A stretch of DNA of 64,000 nt from Pelecanus crispus (GCF_030463565.1 NC_134675.1:20605862-20669861), one strand, 5' to 3'. Shown: positions 11,909 through 22,857, counted from the stretch's first letter. Notes: a model not told the origin generated them from the sequence alone. Numbers and translations: made by a program.

Positions 11909-12925
11909 TGTATTGGGTTTGTGTGGCAAGGTTTTGGTAACAGGGGGGGCTACAGGGGTGGCTTCTGCGAGAAGATGCCAGAAGCTTCCCCTGTGTCCAA
12001 TAGTGCTAGCCAGCTCCAAGACAGAGCCACTGCTAGCCAAAGCTGAGCCAATCGGTGGCAGTGGTAGCGCCTCTGTGATAACATATTTAAGAAGGGGAAA
12101 AACTGCTGCGCAACAGCAGCCAGAAGAGAGGAGTGAGAATATCTGAGAGAAACAACTATGCAGACACCAAGGTCAGTGAAGAAGGAAGGGGAGGAGGGTA
12201 CTCCAGGCACCAGAGCAGAGATCTCCCTGTAGCCTGTGGTAAAGACCATGGTGAGGCAGGCTGTCCCCCTGCAGCCCACGGAGGTTAACAGTGGAGCAGA
12301 TATCCACCTGCAGCCTGTGGAGGACCCCGCGCGATTGTAGGTGGATGCGCCCAAAGGAGGCTGTGACCCCGTGGGAAGCCCATGCTGGAGCAGGCTCCTG
12401 GCAGGACCTGTGGACCCATGGAGGGAGGAGTCCATGCAGGTTTGCTGGTAGGACTTGTGACCCCATGGAAAGGACCCACACTGGAGCAGTTAGTGAAGAA
12501 CTGTAGCCCGTGGGAAGGACCCCATGCTGGAGCAGGGGAACAGAGTGAGGAGGAAGGAGTGGCAGAGATGAAGCACTATGAACTGACCACAACCCCCATT
12601 CCCTGTCCCCCTGCACCGCTCAGCGGGAGGAGGTAGGGAAGCTAGGAGTGAGGCTGAGCCTGGGAAGAAGGGAGGGGGAGGGGGAAGGTGTTTTAAGATT
12701 CGTTTTTATTTCTCATTATCCTACTCTGGCATTTGATTGGCAATAAATTAAATTAATCTTCCCCAAGTCGAATCTGTTTTGCCCGTGATGGTAATTGGTG
12801 AGTGATCTCTCCCTGTCAACCCACGAGCCTTTCGTTATATTTTTTTCTCCCCTGTCCAGTTGAGGAGGGGGTGTGATAGAGTGGCTTGGTGGACACCTGG
12901 CATCTAGCCAAGGTTAACCCACCAC
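11909..12925 (+). mobile_element. Solo LTR-C (best-delimited copy)
   Basis: The LTR runs from TGTATTGGGTTTG to ...AACCCACCAC and is flanked by a 6-bp TSD, TATCAC (11903-11908 and 12926-12931), which would suit an ERVK-type integrase. In order it has a start block, a CCAATCGG block, an array of GGACCCATGCTGGAGCAG-like units (about 12230-12540) and an AATAAATTAAATT signal near 12742. Long open frames on its minus strand are caused by the GC-rich array and are not genes. Confidence 0.9.
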
Positions 12926-13734
12926 TATCACATTAAGACAAAGAACTAGGTATTTCAAGTGCTTCAGTTGGGGGACACACCCCCCAGAAAAACACTCCCC
13001 AGAAACCCTCAAAGTAAACTGTCTTGATTAAACATGATATTTTTTTCCAAATAACTTCAAGAATGGGTCTTGTTTAAAAATAGTGTCTGTCTTTGAATAG
13101 CTGTCCCTAGAAAAAGGCTAAGTATAATATAGCTTTTGTTTAGGTTGATAGTTTCAAAATAATCTCTGCAGATCTGTATTTTCAGGCATGACAATGTAAT
13201 TTACTACCAAACATGTTTCTTGTCCAACATAAAAGCAGTGAAGACCTCTATTGCTATTAGCATTTAGTTTTTAAAGAAAAAAAAGCAGTATTTATTCAAT
13301 TAAATTTGTAATACATTAAAACTCTAGCTTTCTCCTTCTGTCTTTATTTAATAGAGTTAATTGAATATTTTCTGACAAGTCGGGGTTGGTTTTGGTTTTT
13401 TTTTTTCCAAGTCAACTGTCCTGAAACTGGAGAGATGACTTTGAAAGCTAAACTTAATTTTCAATTGATGAGAAGATGAAAGGAAAGGATGTGAAAAAAA
13501 TAAAATGCAATAATAATTAAAAACTTTTTTAACTTACTGTTTTGAATTATTACTAACTAGAGAAACAAAATGTTTTGCTTTTACAGTATGTATCAACTTT
13601 TTACATGTGTCCTAGTTTAGTGATGAGTAATAGCAAACAGCTGTCTTGATGTTGTTTAGGAGCATCAACTTAGTACTGTAGTGTATGGGGGAAAATGTTC
13701 ATATATGATGGTTCTGGCCCACCAAAAGTCACTC

Positions 13735-14115
13735 CCCTCTTCTGGTCATGTCATCTGTTGTGACTGGCTAGCAGGACCAGCCACACCTACCAGTTTACCC
13801 AGAAATACATCAGGCCAGGGAAACCCTTCCCCTAAATGTGCGGGGGACCGCCATTTTGTTAAACATCATAACCCACGTGTTTTCATACTGCTCTGTGATT
13901 TGCTGATGGCCGTTTCTTGACACTGTCATACCCATGTGTTCTCAGACAGCCCTATGATTAGCTGGCAGAACTAGCTGCCCCTACCAGTGTACCCAGAAGC
14001 ATGACAGAAAAGGAAGCCCCCACTTTTGACAACGTCACTCCCCATGTGTTTTCATACTGCTTTGTGATTGGCTGATGGCTATTTTTGACAGTCATACCCA
14101 CATATTCTCAGATCT
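13735..14115. repeat. Imperfect duplication of a CCAAT/YY1-like block
   Basis: Two diverged copies of a ~170-190 bp unit lie side by side. GCTAGCAGGACCAGCC...CCTACCAGTTTACCCAGAA (from 13769) recurs as AGCTGGCAGAACTAGC...CTACCAGTGTACCCAGAA (from 13958), and CACGTGTTTTCATACTGCT (13876) recurs at about 14045. Each unit has a reverse CCAAT-like GTGATTGGCTG variant, and the first has a GCCATTTTG match to a YY1 site. Resemblance to 8660-8712 is suggestive only. Confidence 0.6.
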
Positions 14116-14159
14116 CCCTCTGTTTGGCTGCCTGCTTCCTTTGCATCAGAGGAAGGGCT

Positions 14160-14350
14160 CAGATATAAAAATATATACAATAAATGGAATATAAACATAT
14201 TTGCACACTCCTTATATATTTCTATATATGTTTTAAATAGATATTTATATATAGATGCACTATTTTTAATATACTTATATGTATCTATATGTGTATATAT
14301 ACACAATTATAAAGATACAGAAATTATATATCTGTAAAAGTATAGGTATA
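14160..14350. repeat. AT-rich low-complexity tract
   Basis: The stretch is dominated by TATATA/ATATTTATAT words, with no recognisable element. The following 14351-14689 holds no gene I recognise. Confidence 0.7.
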
Positions 14351-15187
14351 AAATGTCTAAAATATTCTTTAATAAGAGCTAATGGCATGAGTAATTAAAG
14401 TTTAAATGTGAGTAGAAAGTAATTAAACAAAAGGCAGGTTTGGGGTCCCCTGCTTTAAAAGGCTACAGAACAAGCCCTAACATGTCTGAGGTGGGGACTT
14501 CATGAGGGTGGAAGGGCACCAAAAGGATGGAGGGGGCATGGACAAGTCTTAATGTGCCCAAGGGCTACAAACCCCTCCTAGGAGGCCCACCAAGGGACCC
14601 CCTGGGAGAACCCTGTTATGTGCAAAGAAGAGATCAATTCTTTGAGCTGAATTGAGAGGCCTGTGCATCTGGGCCTAGCCCAAAAAGATGACCATGCAGT
14701 GTTACTGGGGCAAATCTTGGGCAGTCACTGAGGTGAAGGGCTCCAGAGCAGACGCTCGTGCTGGGGCACCCTTGCTAATGTGGCAAAAGCGCAGGGAGAG
14801 AGAGGGCACCCCAGCCCCCCGCCTAGAGCGGGAAAGAGTGGGAAAGGGCGAGCTGCTGATGTGTGGCAGCTCTGACACAGCGTGGGCGGGGACAGGAGTG
14901 ATGGCGGCAGTTTAAAACCCAGCGTAACTGCCACTTGAGCGCAGTCACTGAGGCAAAGGGCTCTGGAGCAGATGCCAAACCACCTCACCTATAAAAGCAG
15001 CCCCCAGGGAGTGTGAGGGACCAGGAGCGCAGCGAATAGGACGGGTAAACAGGGCGTGGTGTGTCAGGAGGGCGTGGCACGTCAGTTTGCGTGGGCAGGG
15101 CATGCGGGGAAGGCCGAGTCCCCCTCCTAGCTCCAAAGGGAAACTCAACTAGTGGTCATCGCCCTCCCAGGAGAATACCTGGCAGCT

Positions 15188-16185
15188 ATGGTTACCACTC
15201 GCCCAAAAGCCACCGCCAGAAGGAATGCGGTAACCCAGACAGAGCTCCCGCACAAACATGCAGCCGTCCGGGTCTCCGGCTGCAGGGAGTGCCTGAGCCT
15301 GTCACTCATACCGGAGGGCAGCACAGGCAACAACTGTCTTCGGTGTGACCAGGTAGATGATCTCCTCAGCCTTGTGGCAGAGCTGAAGGAGGAGGTGGAA
15401 AGGCTGAGGAGTATCAGGGAGTGCGAGAGGGAGATAGACTGGTGGAGCAACACCCTACCAAGGCAGCAGATGGAGGCCCCACAAGGAGCAGAGGATCCCC
15501 TACCCTCTTGCCAGCGAGCAGAAGGAGGGGACCTAAGAGACGGGGGGAATGGAAACAGGTCCCTGCCCGGGGAGGCAGGCGAATCCCCTCCCGGCCTCCC
15601 TCACCTTCCCAGCTGCCCTTACATAACAGATATGGGGCTCTGGAAGTTGAGGGCCAGGCCAGTGGGGAGGTAGGTGAAGGTCCAGCCAGGGGGTTGCCAA
15701 GAGCAAGTCAGTCACCCCCACGGATTACGACTGCCCCTGTTAAGAAAAAAAGGAGGGTAATTGTGGTAGGCGATTCCCTCCTGTGGGGAACTGAGGGCCC
15801 AATATGCTGTCTGGTACGGCTCTCCGATTATTACCTACTGCTGGTTATACAGGTTGGCAGTGATGAAGTTGCGGAGAGAAGTCCTAAAGCAATCAAGAGG
15901 GACTTCAGGGCACTGGGGTGATTGGTTGCAGGATTGGGAGCACAGGTAGTGTTTTCCTCTATCCCGTCAGTGGCAGGGAAGCATGCTGAAAGGAATGGGA
16001 AAACTCACCTGATTAACAAGTGGCTCAGAGGCTGGTGCCATCGGTGGAATTTTGGGGTTTTCGATCATGGGGAGGTTTACACAGCACCGGGCCTGCTGGC
16101 AGCAGATGGAGATCAGCTGTCTCCAAAGGGGAAAAGGATTCTCGCTCATGAGTTGGCGGGAGTCATTGAGAGGGCTTTAAACTAG
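15188..16185 (+). pseudogene. CR1 ORF1 relic (coiled coil plus esterase-like domain)
   Basis: The ORF starts MVTTRPKATARR. Residues ~55-75 (LVAELKEEVERLRSIRE) form a coiled coil as in CR1 ORF1. After a frameshift near 15420-15670 comes the C-terminal SGNH/GDSL-esterase-like domain known from CR1 ORF1: the nucleophile motif VVGDSLL (about 15763-15783) and the terminal LSPKGKRILAHEL (histidine motif about 16120-16158). Compared with the copy at 55641-55925, ~70 bp after GPICC are deleted. A TGA at 15919-15921 splits the esterase domain; the other copy has the same TGA. ORF1 proteins bind RNA and accompany ORF2 in retrotransposition. This copy cannot encode a whole one. Confidence 0.85.
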
Positions 16186-17727
16186 GTTTGAAGGGGGAAG
16201 GGGATATAACCAGGCTCAGCAGAGAGGAGCCCAGGGGTGGCATGGCAACGTTGGGGGTGAAATCGATAGCCCGGCTCAAGTGCATCTACACCAATGCACG
16301 CAGCATGGGCAACAAACAGGAGGAGCTGGAAGCCCTTGTGCAGCAGGATGGCTATGACATAGTCGCCATCACAGAAACATGGTGGGACGACTCTCATGAC
16401 TGGAGTGCTGCGCTGGATGGCTATAATCTCTTCAGAATGGATAGGCATGGGAGGAGAGGCGGTGGGGTGGCTCTGTATGTTAGGGAGTGTTTCGATTGTA
16501 TAGAGCTCAATGATTGTGATGATAAGGCCAAGTGCTTATGGATAAGGATGAGGGGGAAGGCCAACAAGGCGGATGTCCTGTTAGGAGTCTGCTATAGACC
16601 ACCCAACCAGGATGTAGAGGTAGATGAAGCGTTCCACAAGCGGCGGGCAGAAGTCTTGCAATTGCTAGCCCTTGTTCTCGTGGGGGACTTCAACTTGCCA
16701 GGCATCTGCTGGAAATACAACACAGCAGAGAGGCAACAGACTCGGAAGTTCCTAGAGTGTGTGGAGGATAACTTCCTGATGCAGCTGGTAAGTGAGCCTA
16801 CCAGGGGAGGTGCCTCGCTTGACCTGCTGTTTACAAACAGAGAAGGACTGGTGGGAGATGTCATGGTCAGAGGCCGTCTTGGACTTAGCGACCATGATAT
16901 GATAGAGTTCTCAATTCTTGGTGACGTAAGGAGGAGGGGCAGCAAAACCACTACCATGGACTTCCAGAGGGCAGACTTTGGCCTGTTCAGGACAATGGTT
17001 GGGAAAGTCCCTTGGGAGGCCGTCCTGAAGGGCAAAGGGGTCCAGGAAGGCTGGGCGTTCTTCAAGAAGGAAGTCTTAAGGGCGCAGGAGCGGGCTGTCC
17101 CCATGTGCCGTAAGACCAACCGTCGGGGAAGATGACTGGCCTGGCTGAACAGGGAGCTTTTGCTGGGACTCAGGGAAAAAAGGAGAGTCTACCACCTTTG
17201 GAAGAAGGGGCAGGCAACTCAGGAAGAGTACAGGGATCTCGTTAGGTCACGCAGAGAGAGAATTAGAAAGGCAAAAGCCCAGCTAGAACTCAATCTGGCC
17301 ACTGTTATAAGAGATAATAAAAAATGTTTCTACAAGTACATTAACAACAAAAAGAGAGCCAAGGAGAATCTCCATCCTTTGTTGGATGCAGGGGGGAACA
17401 TTGTCAGCAAGGATGAGGAAAAGGCTGAGGTACTTAATGCCTTCTTTGCCTCAGTCTCTAATAGTCAGACCAGTTATCCCCAGGGTATTCAGCCCCCTGA
17501 GCTGGAAGACAGGGATGGGGAGCAGAATGGAGCCCCCATAGTCCAGGAGGAAGCAGTTAATGACCTGCTACGCCACTTGGACGCTCACAAGTCTATGGGG
17601 CCAGATGGGATCCACCCGAGAGTACTGAGGGAGCTGGCAGAGGAGCTTGCCAAGCCACTTTCCATCATCTATCAGCAGTCCTGGTTAACAGGGGAGGGCC
17701 CTGATGACTGGAGGCTTGCCAATGTGA
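15868..17727 (+). repeat. Near-identical inverted repeat with 53835-55694
   Basis: These 1,860 bp pair with the minus-strand CR1 at 53835-55694 without any gap (paired coordinates always sum to 71562). I saw one mismatch, at 16157/55405. Immediately outside, the two CR1s differ at many sites: about 6 in 40 bp to the left and 6 in 60 bp to the right. Confidence 0.85.
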
Positions 17728-18284
17728 TGCCTATCTACAAGAAGGTCCGGAAGGAGGATCCGGGGAACTACAGGCCTGTCAGCCTGACCTCAGTGCCAGG
17801 AAAGACTATGGAGCAGTTCATATTGAGTGCACTCAACAGGCATGTGCAGGTCAACCAGGGGATTGGGCCCAGCCAGCATGGGTTCATGAAAGGCAGGTCC
17901 TGCTTGACCAACCTGATCTGCTTTTATGACCTGGTGACCCGCCTGGTGTATGAGGGAAAGGCTGCGGATGTCATCTACCTGGACTTTTTTACTGGGTAAT
18001 AAAACTGGCTGGGTGGCCGAGCCCAGAGAGTAGTCGTGAATGGAGTTAGGTCCAGTTGGCAGCCGGTCACGAGCAGTGTTCCCCAGGGCTCAGTGTTGGG
18101 GCCAGTCTTGCTTAATATCTTTATCGATGATCGGGATGAGGGGATTGAGTGCACCCTCAGTAAGTTTGCAGATGACACCAAACTGGGTGGGAGTGTCGAT
18201 CTGCTCAAGGGTAGGATGGCCCTGCAGAGGGACCTGGACAGATGGGCTGAGGCCAACTGTATGAGGTTCAACAAGGCCAAGTGT

Positions 18285-19997
18285 ATCAATGGACGAGGAG
18301 AAGGCTGATGTACTCAACAACTTTGCCTTGGTCTTCACCAGCAACCTCTCTCCTCACCCCTCCTGAATCGATGGACCAAAATATGGGGAGCAGGGGAGTA
18401 AAGCCCCTCCCACTGTAAGGGAAGATCAGGTTTGAGACCACCTGAAGACCCTCAATGTACACAAGTCTATGGGACCTGATGAGATGCACCCCAGAGTCCT
18501 GAGGGAATTGGCTGATGTAGTTGCCGAGCCGCTCTCCGTGATATTTGAAAAGTCATGGCAGTCAGGTGAAGTCCCTGCTGACTGGAAAAAGGGGAATGTT
18601 GTGCCCATTTTTAAAAAGGGAAGAAAGGAGGACCCTGGGAGCTACCCACCTGTCAGCCTCACCTCTGTGCCTGGGAAGACCATGGAGCAGATCCTCCTAG
18701 AAGATATGCTCAAGTACATGGAGGACAGGGAGGTGATTCGAGACAGCCAGCACAGATTCACCAAGGGCAAGTCCTGCCTGACCAACCTAGTGGCTTTCTA
18801 TGAAGGAGTGACTGCATCAGTGGACAAGGGAAAAGCAATGGATGTCATCTACTTGGATTTCTGTAAAGCCTTTGACACAGTCCCCCACAACATCCTTCTC
18901 TCTAAATTGGAGAGATATGGGTTTGATGGGTGGACTGTTCGATGGATAAGGAATTGGCTGGATGGTCGCATCCAGAGGGTCATGGTCAATGGCTCGATGT
19001 CCACATGGAGACTGGTGACAAGTGGAGTACCTCAGGGGTCTGTACTGGGACCGGTGCTGTTTAACATCTTCATCAATGACATAAACAGTGGGATCAAGTG
19101 CACCCTCAGCAAGTTCGCAGACGACACCAAGCTGAGTGGTGCGGTTGACACACCAGGAGGACGAGATGTTTTCCAGAGGGACCTGGACAAGCTGGAGAGG
19201 TGGGCCTCTGTGAACCTCATGAGGTTCAACAAGGCCAAAGTCCTGCACCTGGGATGGGGCAACCCCCGATATCAGTACAGGTTGGGGGATGAAGAGATTG
19301 AGAGCAGCCCTGCAGAGAAGGACTTGGGGGTACTGGTAGATGAAAAGCTGGACATGAGCCAACAATGTGCGCTTGCAGCCCAGAAAGCCAACCGTATCCT
19401 GGGCTGCATCAAAAGAAGCATGGCCAGCAGGTCGAGGGAGGTGATTGTCCCCCTCTACTCTGCTCTGGTGAGACCTCACCTGGAGTACTGCGTCCAGCTC
19501 TGGGGTCCCCAGTACAAGAAGGACATGGACCTGTTGGAGCGGGTCCAGAGGAGGGCCACTAAAATGATCCGAGGGCTGGAGCACCTCTCCTATGAGGCCA
19601 GGCTGAGAGAGTTGGGGTTGTTCAGCCTGGAGAGGAGAAGGCTGCGAGAAAACCTTATTGCGACCTTCCAGTACTTAAAGGGGGCCTACAGGAAGGATGG
19701 GGAGAATCTTTTTAGCAAGGCCTGTTGTGACAGAACAAGGAATAATGGATTTAAACTAAAGAAGAATAGATTTAGACTAGACATAAGAAAGAAATTTTTT
19801 ACAGTGAGGGTGGTGAAGCACTGGAACAGGTTGCCCAGAGAGGTGGTAGAGGCCCCATCCCTGGCAACATTCAAGGTCAGGTTGGATGGGTCTCTGAGCA
19901 ACCTGATCTAGTTAAAGCTGTCCCTGCTCACTGCAGGGGGGTTGGGCTAGATGACCTCTAAAGGTCCCTTCCAACCCAAAGCATTCTATGATTCTAT
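18285..19997 (+). mobile_element. 5'-truncated CR1 nested in the larger CR1
   Basis: It inserts into the RT region of the host CR1 with AAGTG at 18280-18284 repeated at 19998-20002. It ends with the CR1 signature CATTCTATGATTCTAT. Its ORF2 frame differs clearly from its host, so it is another subfamily. Confidence 0.9.
18469..19911 (+). pseudogene. CR1 ORF2 C-terminal two-thirds (open reverse transcriptase frame)
   Basis: This is a 480-codon open frame covering most of the RT: motif [14 protein letters not shown] (residues ~127-140), [11 protein letters not shown] (~185-195), the catalytic FADD (216-219), and the C-terminal region ending DGSLSNLI. The endonuclease is absent because of 5' truncation, so it cannot be autonomous. 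The absence of stops over 1.4 kb suggests it is younger than most CR1 pieces here. It has no promoter of its own. Confidence 0.88.
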
Positions 19998-20913
19998 AAG
20001 TGCTGGGTCCTGCACTTGGGTCACAATAACCCCATGCAATGCTACAGGCTTGGGGAAGAGTGGCTGGAAAGCTGCCTGGCCGAAAACGACCTGGGGGTTT
20101 TGGTCGACAGCCGGCTGAACATGAGCCAGCAGTGTGCCCAGGTGGCCAAGAAGGCCAACAGCATCCTGGCTTGTATCAGGAATAGTGTGGCCAGCAGGAG
20201 CAGGGAGGTGATTGTTCTCCTGTACTCGGCACTGGTGAGGCCGCACCTGGAATACTGTGTCCAGTTTTGGGCCCCTCAATGCAAGAAAGACATTGAGGTG
20301 CTGGAGCATGTTCAGAGAAGGGCAATGAAGCTGGTGAAGGGTCTGGAGCACAAGTCTTATGAGGAGCGGCTGAGGGAAGTGGGATTGTTTAGCCTGGAGA
20401 AGAGGAGGCTGAGGGGAGACCTTATTGCTCTCTACAACGACCTGAAAGGAGGTTGTAGCGAGGTGGTGGTTGGTCTCTTCTCCCAAGTATTTAGCGATAG
20501 GACGAGAGGAAATGGCCTGAAGTTGCGTCAGGGGAGGTTTAGATTGGATATTAGGAACAATTTCTTCACAGAAAGGGTAGTCAAGCATTGGAACAGGCTG
20601 CCCAGAGAGGTGGTGGAGTCACCATCCCTGGAAGTGTTCAAAAAACGGATAGACGTGGCACTCTGGGACATGGTTTAGTGGGCATGGTGGTGTTGGGTTG
20701 ATGATTGGACTGATAATCTTAGAGGTCCTTTCCAACCTTAATGATTCCTAATTTTTACTTTCATTAAAGAATAATCCAGCCACCAAGCCAGGAAACATGA
20801 AATTGTTACTTACCCTTAATTGGTTTAGTGGTGGACTTGGTAGTGTTAGGTTAATGGTTGGACTGGATGACCTTAAAGGTCTTTTCCAACCTAAACGATT
20901 CTATGATTCTTTG

Positions 20914-21218
20914 TGTGGTCCTGCAATGCACAGACAACACTGTTCATGAAAATGGATAGCCAGAACAAAATGTGAACTTTAGAAGAACATGTTCATGGTG
21001 ACAGTAAGGAAAAGACCCTAAGGGATTCACTAAAAGGACCATGTGAACCAGAAGAACTGGCCAATGGGCCTGTGAATTGCAAACTAGATTTCGAGGTGAG
21101 TATCACATAGAGAGTGGGTGATGGTGATGAGGGTGGTGTTGGGGGAGCTCCCTGTGCCCATGGATCATGCCGCTACCTGTAAGACCATTATGGGGTGCAG
21201 GCTGGTGCTGTATGTCTT
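20914..21218 (+). repeat. Left terminal inverted repeat of the Polinton relic
   Basis: Its sequence matches the reverse complement of 37530-37815. Landmarks are AGAAGAACTGGCCAATGGGC (from 21050) and ACCTGTAAGACCATTATGGG (from 21176), each found inverted near 37650 and 37560. Divergence is roughly 20% plus indels. A CR1 tail abuts its outer side. Confidence 0.85.
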
Positions 21219-21532
21219 TCCTTGTCCTTAGGTTGATGATAACCTTTATAGAACATATTGAACAGCTCCAGCCGACTGAGGAGGGAGAAGTCAAATTGTA
21301 CTATTATCTGTTCGTGTTTTTGTCTGGGCTTGTAACAGCTGAAGAAAGGAGAAAGGGCATAGAAGTGACAGTGATATTTGTGGGAGGAGGAAAAATCCTG
21401 GAGAAGTCTTGAACGGCAACCAACTCCTCTCGTACCCTGTTAACAAAGTTTCTTTGTACTTGAGTTAAATTGATTGTCCAGTGTTTCCTTTTGTACATGT
21501 GTGTAGTAGCAGCATGTCAGTAGACATGTCTA

Positions 21533-22478
21533 TGATGCCACTTCTATTAAAAGAGATTTACTTGCTCCTGGGGAGGTAGGAAGCTTTGGGGGTATAAATC
21601 CCCTTTTTGAAGCTGCTAAAAGGTGAATGGCTGATCTGAACAGAAGCCAAGTGGCAACCTGACTTGCAAACCAGGACACTTGCAGCTTATACCAGGAGGC
21701 AAGAAAGCACTTAAAAAGAAGCAAGATGACTGTGGCAGAGGTGGATGCACAATGGCAAGCAGACTTGGTGGCTACATAACAGTTTTCCAAGCACAATGAT
21801 GGTGTTAAGTACATCTTAGTGGTGATAGATGTTTAATCCAAGCATGCCTGGGCCATTGGCATAAAAGGTTCTGAAATAGCTGGGGCCTTTAAAACAATTT
21901 TTAGCAGGGGACACAAGCCTCAGAAATTACAGGCTGAGCAGGGAAAAGAATTTTTAAACCAGCCTTTAAACAAGCTGTTAAAGCAGTGTAATGCTCACCA
22001 TTTTGTTACTAATGATGAGGTAAAAGACTCTGTCATAGAGTGGTTTAACAGGATGCTCAAAACCAAGATGTGGAGATATTTTACACTGGGCAACACCTTC
22101 CACTACGCTGATGTGTTGTCAGAGTTTATAAAGAGCTATAACCATAGCTTCCACAGAACTATCAGAGCCAGGCCTGTGGACGCGAACCCTTTAAACTCTG
22201 CAAGGGTTTGGAAAACGGTACGGGGGGGGGGGGGGGGGGGCATGTTTAAAATGAAAGAATCTGCTCCTCTGCTGAAAAAGGGAGACCACGTCAGGGTGTC
22301 TAGAACAAAAAAGAGATTTGAGAAAGGTTATGAGCAGATGTTCACAGATAAAATTTTTGTAGTAGCTGAAATTGTGAGAAGGGGACAGATACCTGTGTAC
22401 TGCTTAATAGACTATGATCGTGAAGCAATCGAGGGGGCATTTTGCCCTGACGAACTTGAAAAAAGTGAATCCTCATGA
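21533..22478 (+). pseudogene. Polinton integrase relic
   Basis: This is an rve/DDE-type integrase as found in Mavericks. The N-terminal part reads GSFGGINPLFEAAK (about 21570). The core begins VDAQWQADL (21741). The first acidic residue is in YILVVIDV (about 21805-21830), immediately followed by a stop. The region of the second reads LQAEQGKEF (about 21930), with the usual Asp apparently replaced. The third lies in SVIEWFNRMLKTKMWRY (about 22032-22080). The C-terminal chromo/SH3-like part reads KKGDHVRVSRTKKRFEKGYE and ends near 22478. At least three stops and a 19-G run (22222-22240) interrupt it. The family joins element ends to target DNA. This copy is inactive. Confidence 0.88.
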
Positions 22479-22555
22479 GGACAGAATCTACAAAATTGAG
22501 AAGATCGTTGCTGCCAAAGGGAAAAGAAGAAAGAAACAGCTGCTGATGAAGCGGC

Positions 22556-22857
22556 ATGGCTGACCCCAGAAATTTCAGTTGGGTAGAAGCCTCCCAAGTC
22601 CAGGACACCTAGTGACTTGGGTTGGAGCGGGGGGGGAAAGGATGGTGGACGGGGGTTTTGATATCACTCTACCCAGCAAAGCCAGTGGCATGATTTTACC
22701 GCAAAACACCAGCTCAAACTTCACCGTGCAGCTGGAGAGGCCCCTGGAGATCTCAGGGAAGTGGGAGGTGGGGCTGGTGGAAATACAGTACCTGAACAGC
22801 TGGAATAATATCAATGAAGATGCCATCTTTGAAATAGCGCTGCAGGGTAAGACATAG
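22556..22857 (+). pseudogene. Polinton-associated structural-type ORF, N-terminal part
   Basis: This is a short frame directly downstream of the integrase. It reads ITLPSKASGMILPQNTSSNF (from about 22663), then LERPLEISGKWEVGLVEIQY. In my recollection of Polinton and adintovirus gene sets, a protein with this LPS...N...F...GxWEVxLxEI pattern follows the integrase, and its role is not settled. The frame ends at 22857, far shorter than expected, and then meets the CR1 tail, so it is truncated. Identification rests on this motif and its position. Confidence 0.65.

Larger units (their letters stand above)
16188..20678 (+). pseudogene. CR1 ORF2 relic (endonuclease + reverse transcriptase), interrupted
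   Basis: The N-terminal AP-type endonuclease is readable at 16188-17132. It has an N motif in YTNARSMGNKQEEL, the catalytic E in ITETWW, then YRPP, GDFNLPG and LSDHDMIEF. A TGA at 17133-17135 stops it; the copy at 54427 has the same stop. The RT begins at 17160 and keeps [12 protein letters not shown] and QHGFMKGRSC. The frame is lost around 17985-18010 (aberrant YLDFFTG then stop), just at motif A. Motif C region FADDTKLGG follows at about 18163-18190. CR1 inserted at 18284; the C-terminal part resumes at 19998 and ends at 20678. The intact protein would nick DNA and copy RNA at the target. This copy is dead. Confidence 0.88.
14690..20912 (+). mobile_element. Full-length-type CR1 LINE, split by a second CR1
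   Basis: In order: a GC-rich 5' UTR (about 14690-15187), ORF1 (15188-16185), ORF2 (16188-18284, resuming at 19998-20678) and a 3' tail. CR1 copies are usually 5'-truncated, so a copy with 5' UTR and both ORFs is uncommon. The 5' UTR holds a tandem duplication: CAGTCACTGAGG...GGGCTC at 14721 recurs at 14942. The tail is double: after the first end near 20750, a ~40 bp linker and a second CR1 tail run to 20912, an arrangement also present at 52286-52460 in reverse. A younger CR1 sits at 18285-19997. Confidence 0.9.

Noticed and set aside
16592..17119. 175-codon antisense frame identical at two loci
   Set aside because: It is the shadow of the CR1 endonuclease and identical only because the underlying DNA is; it was useful as evidence of nucleotide identity.
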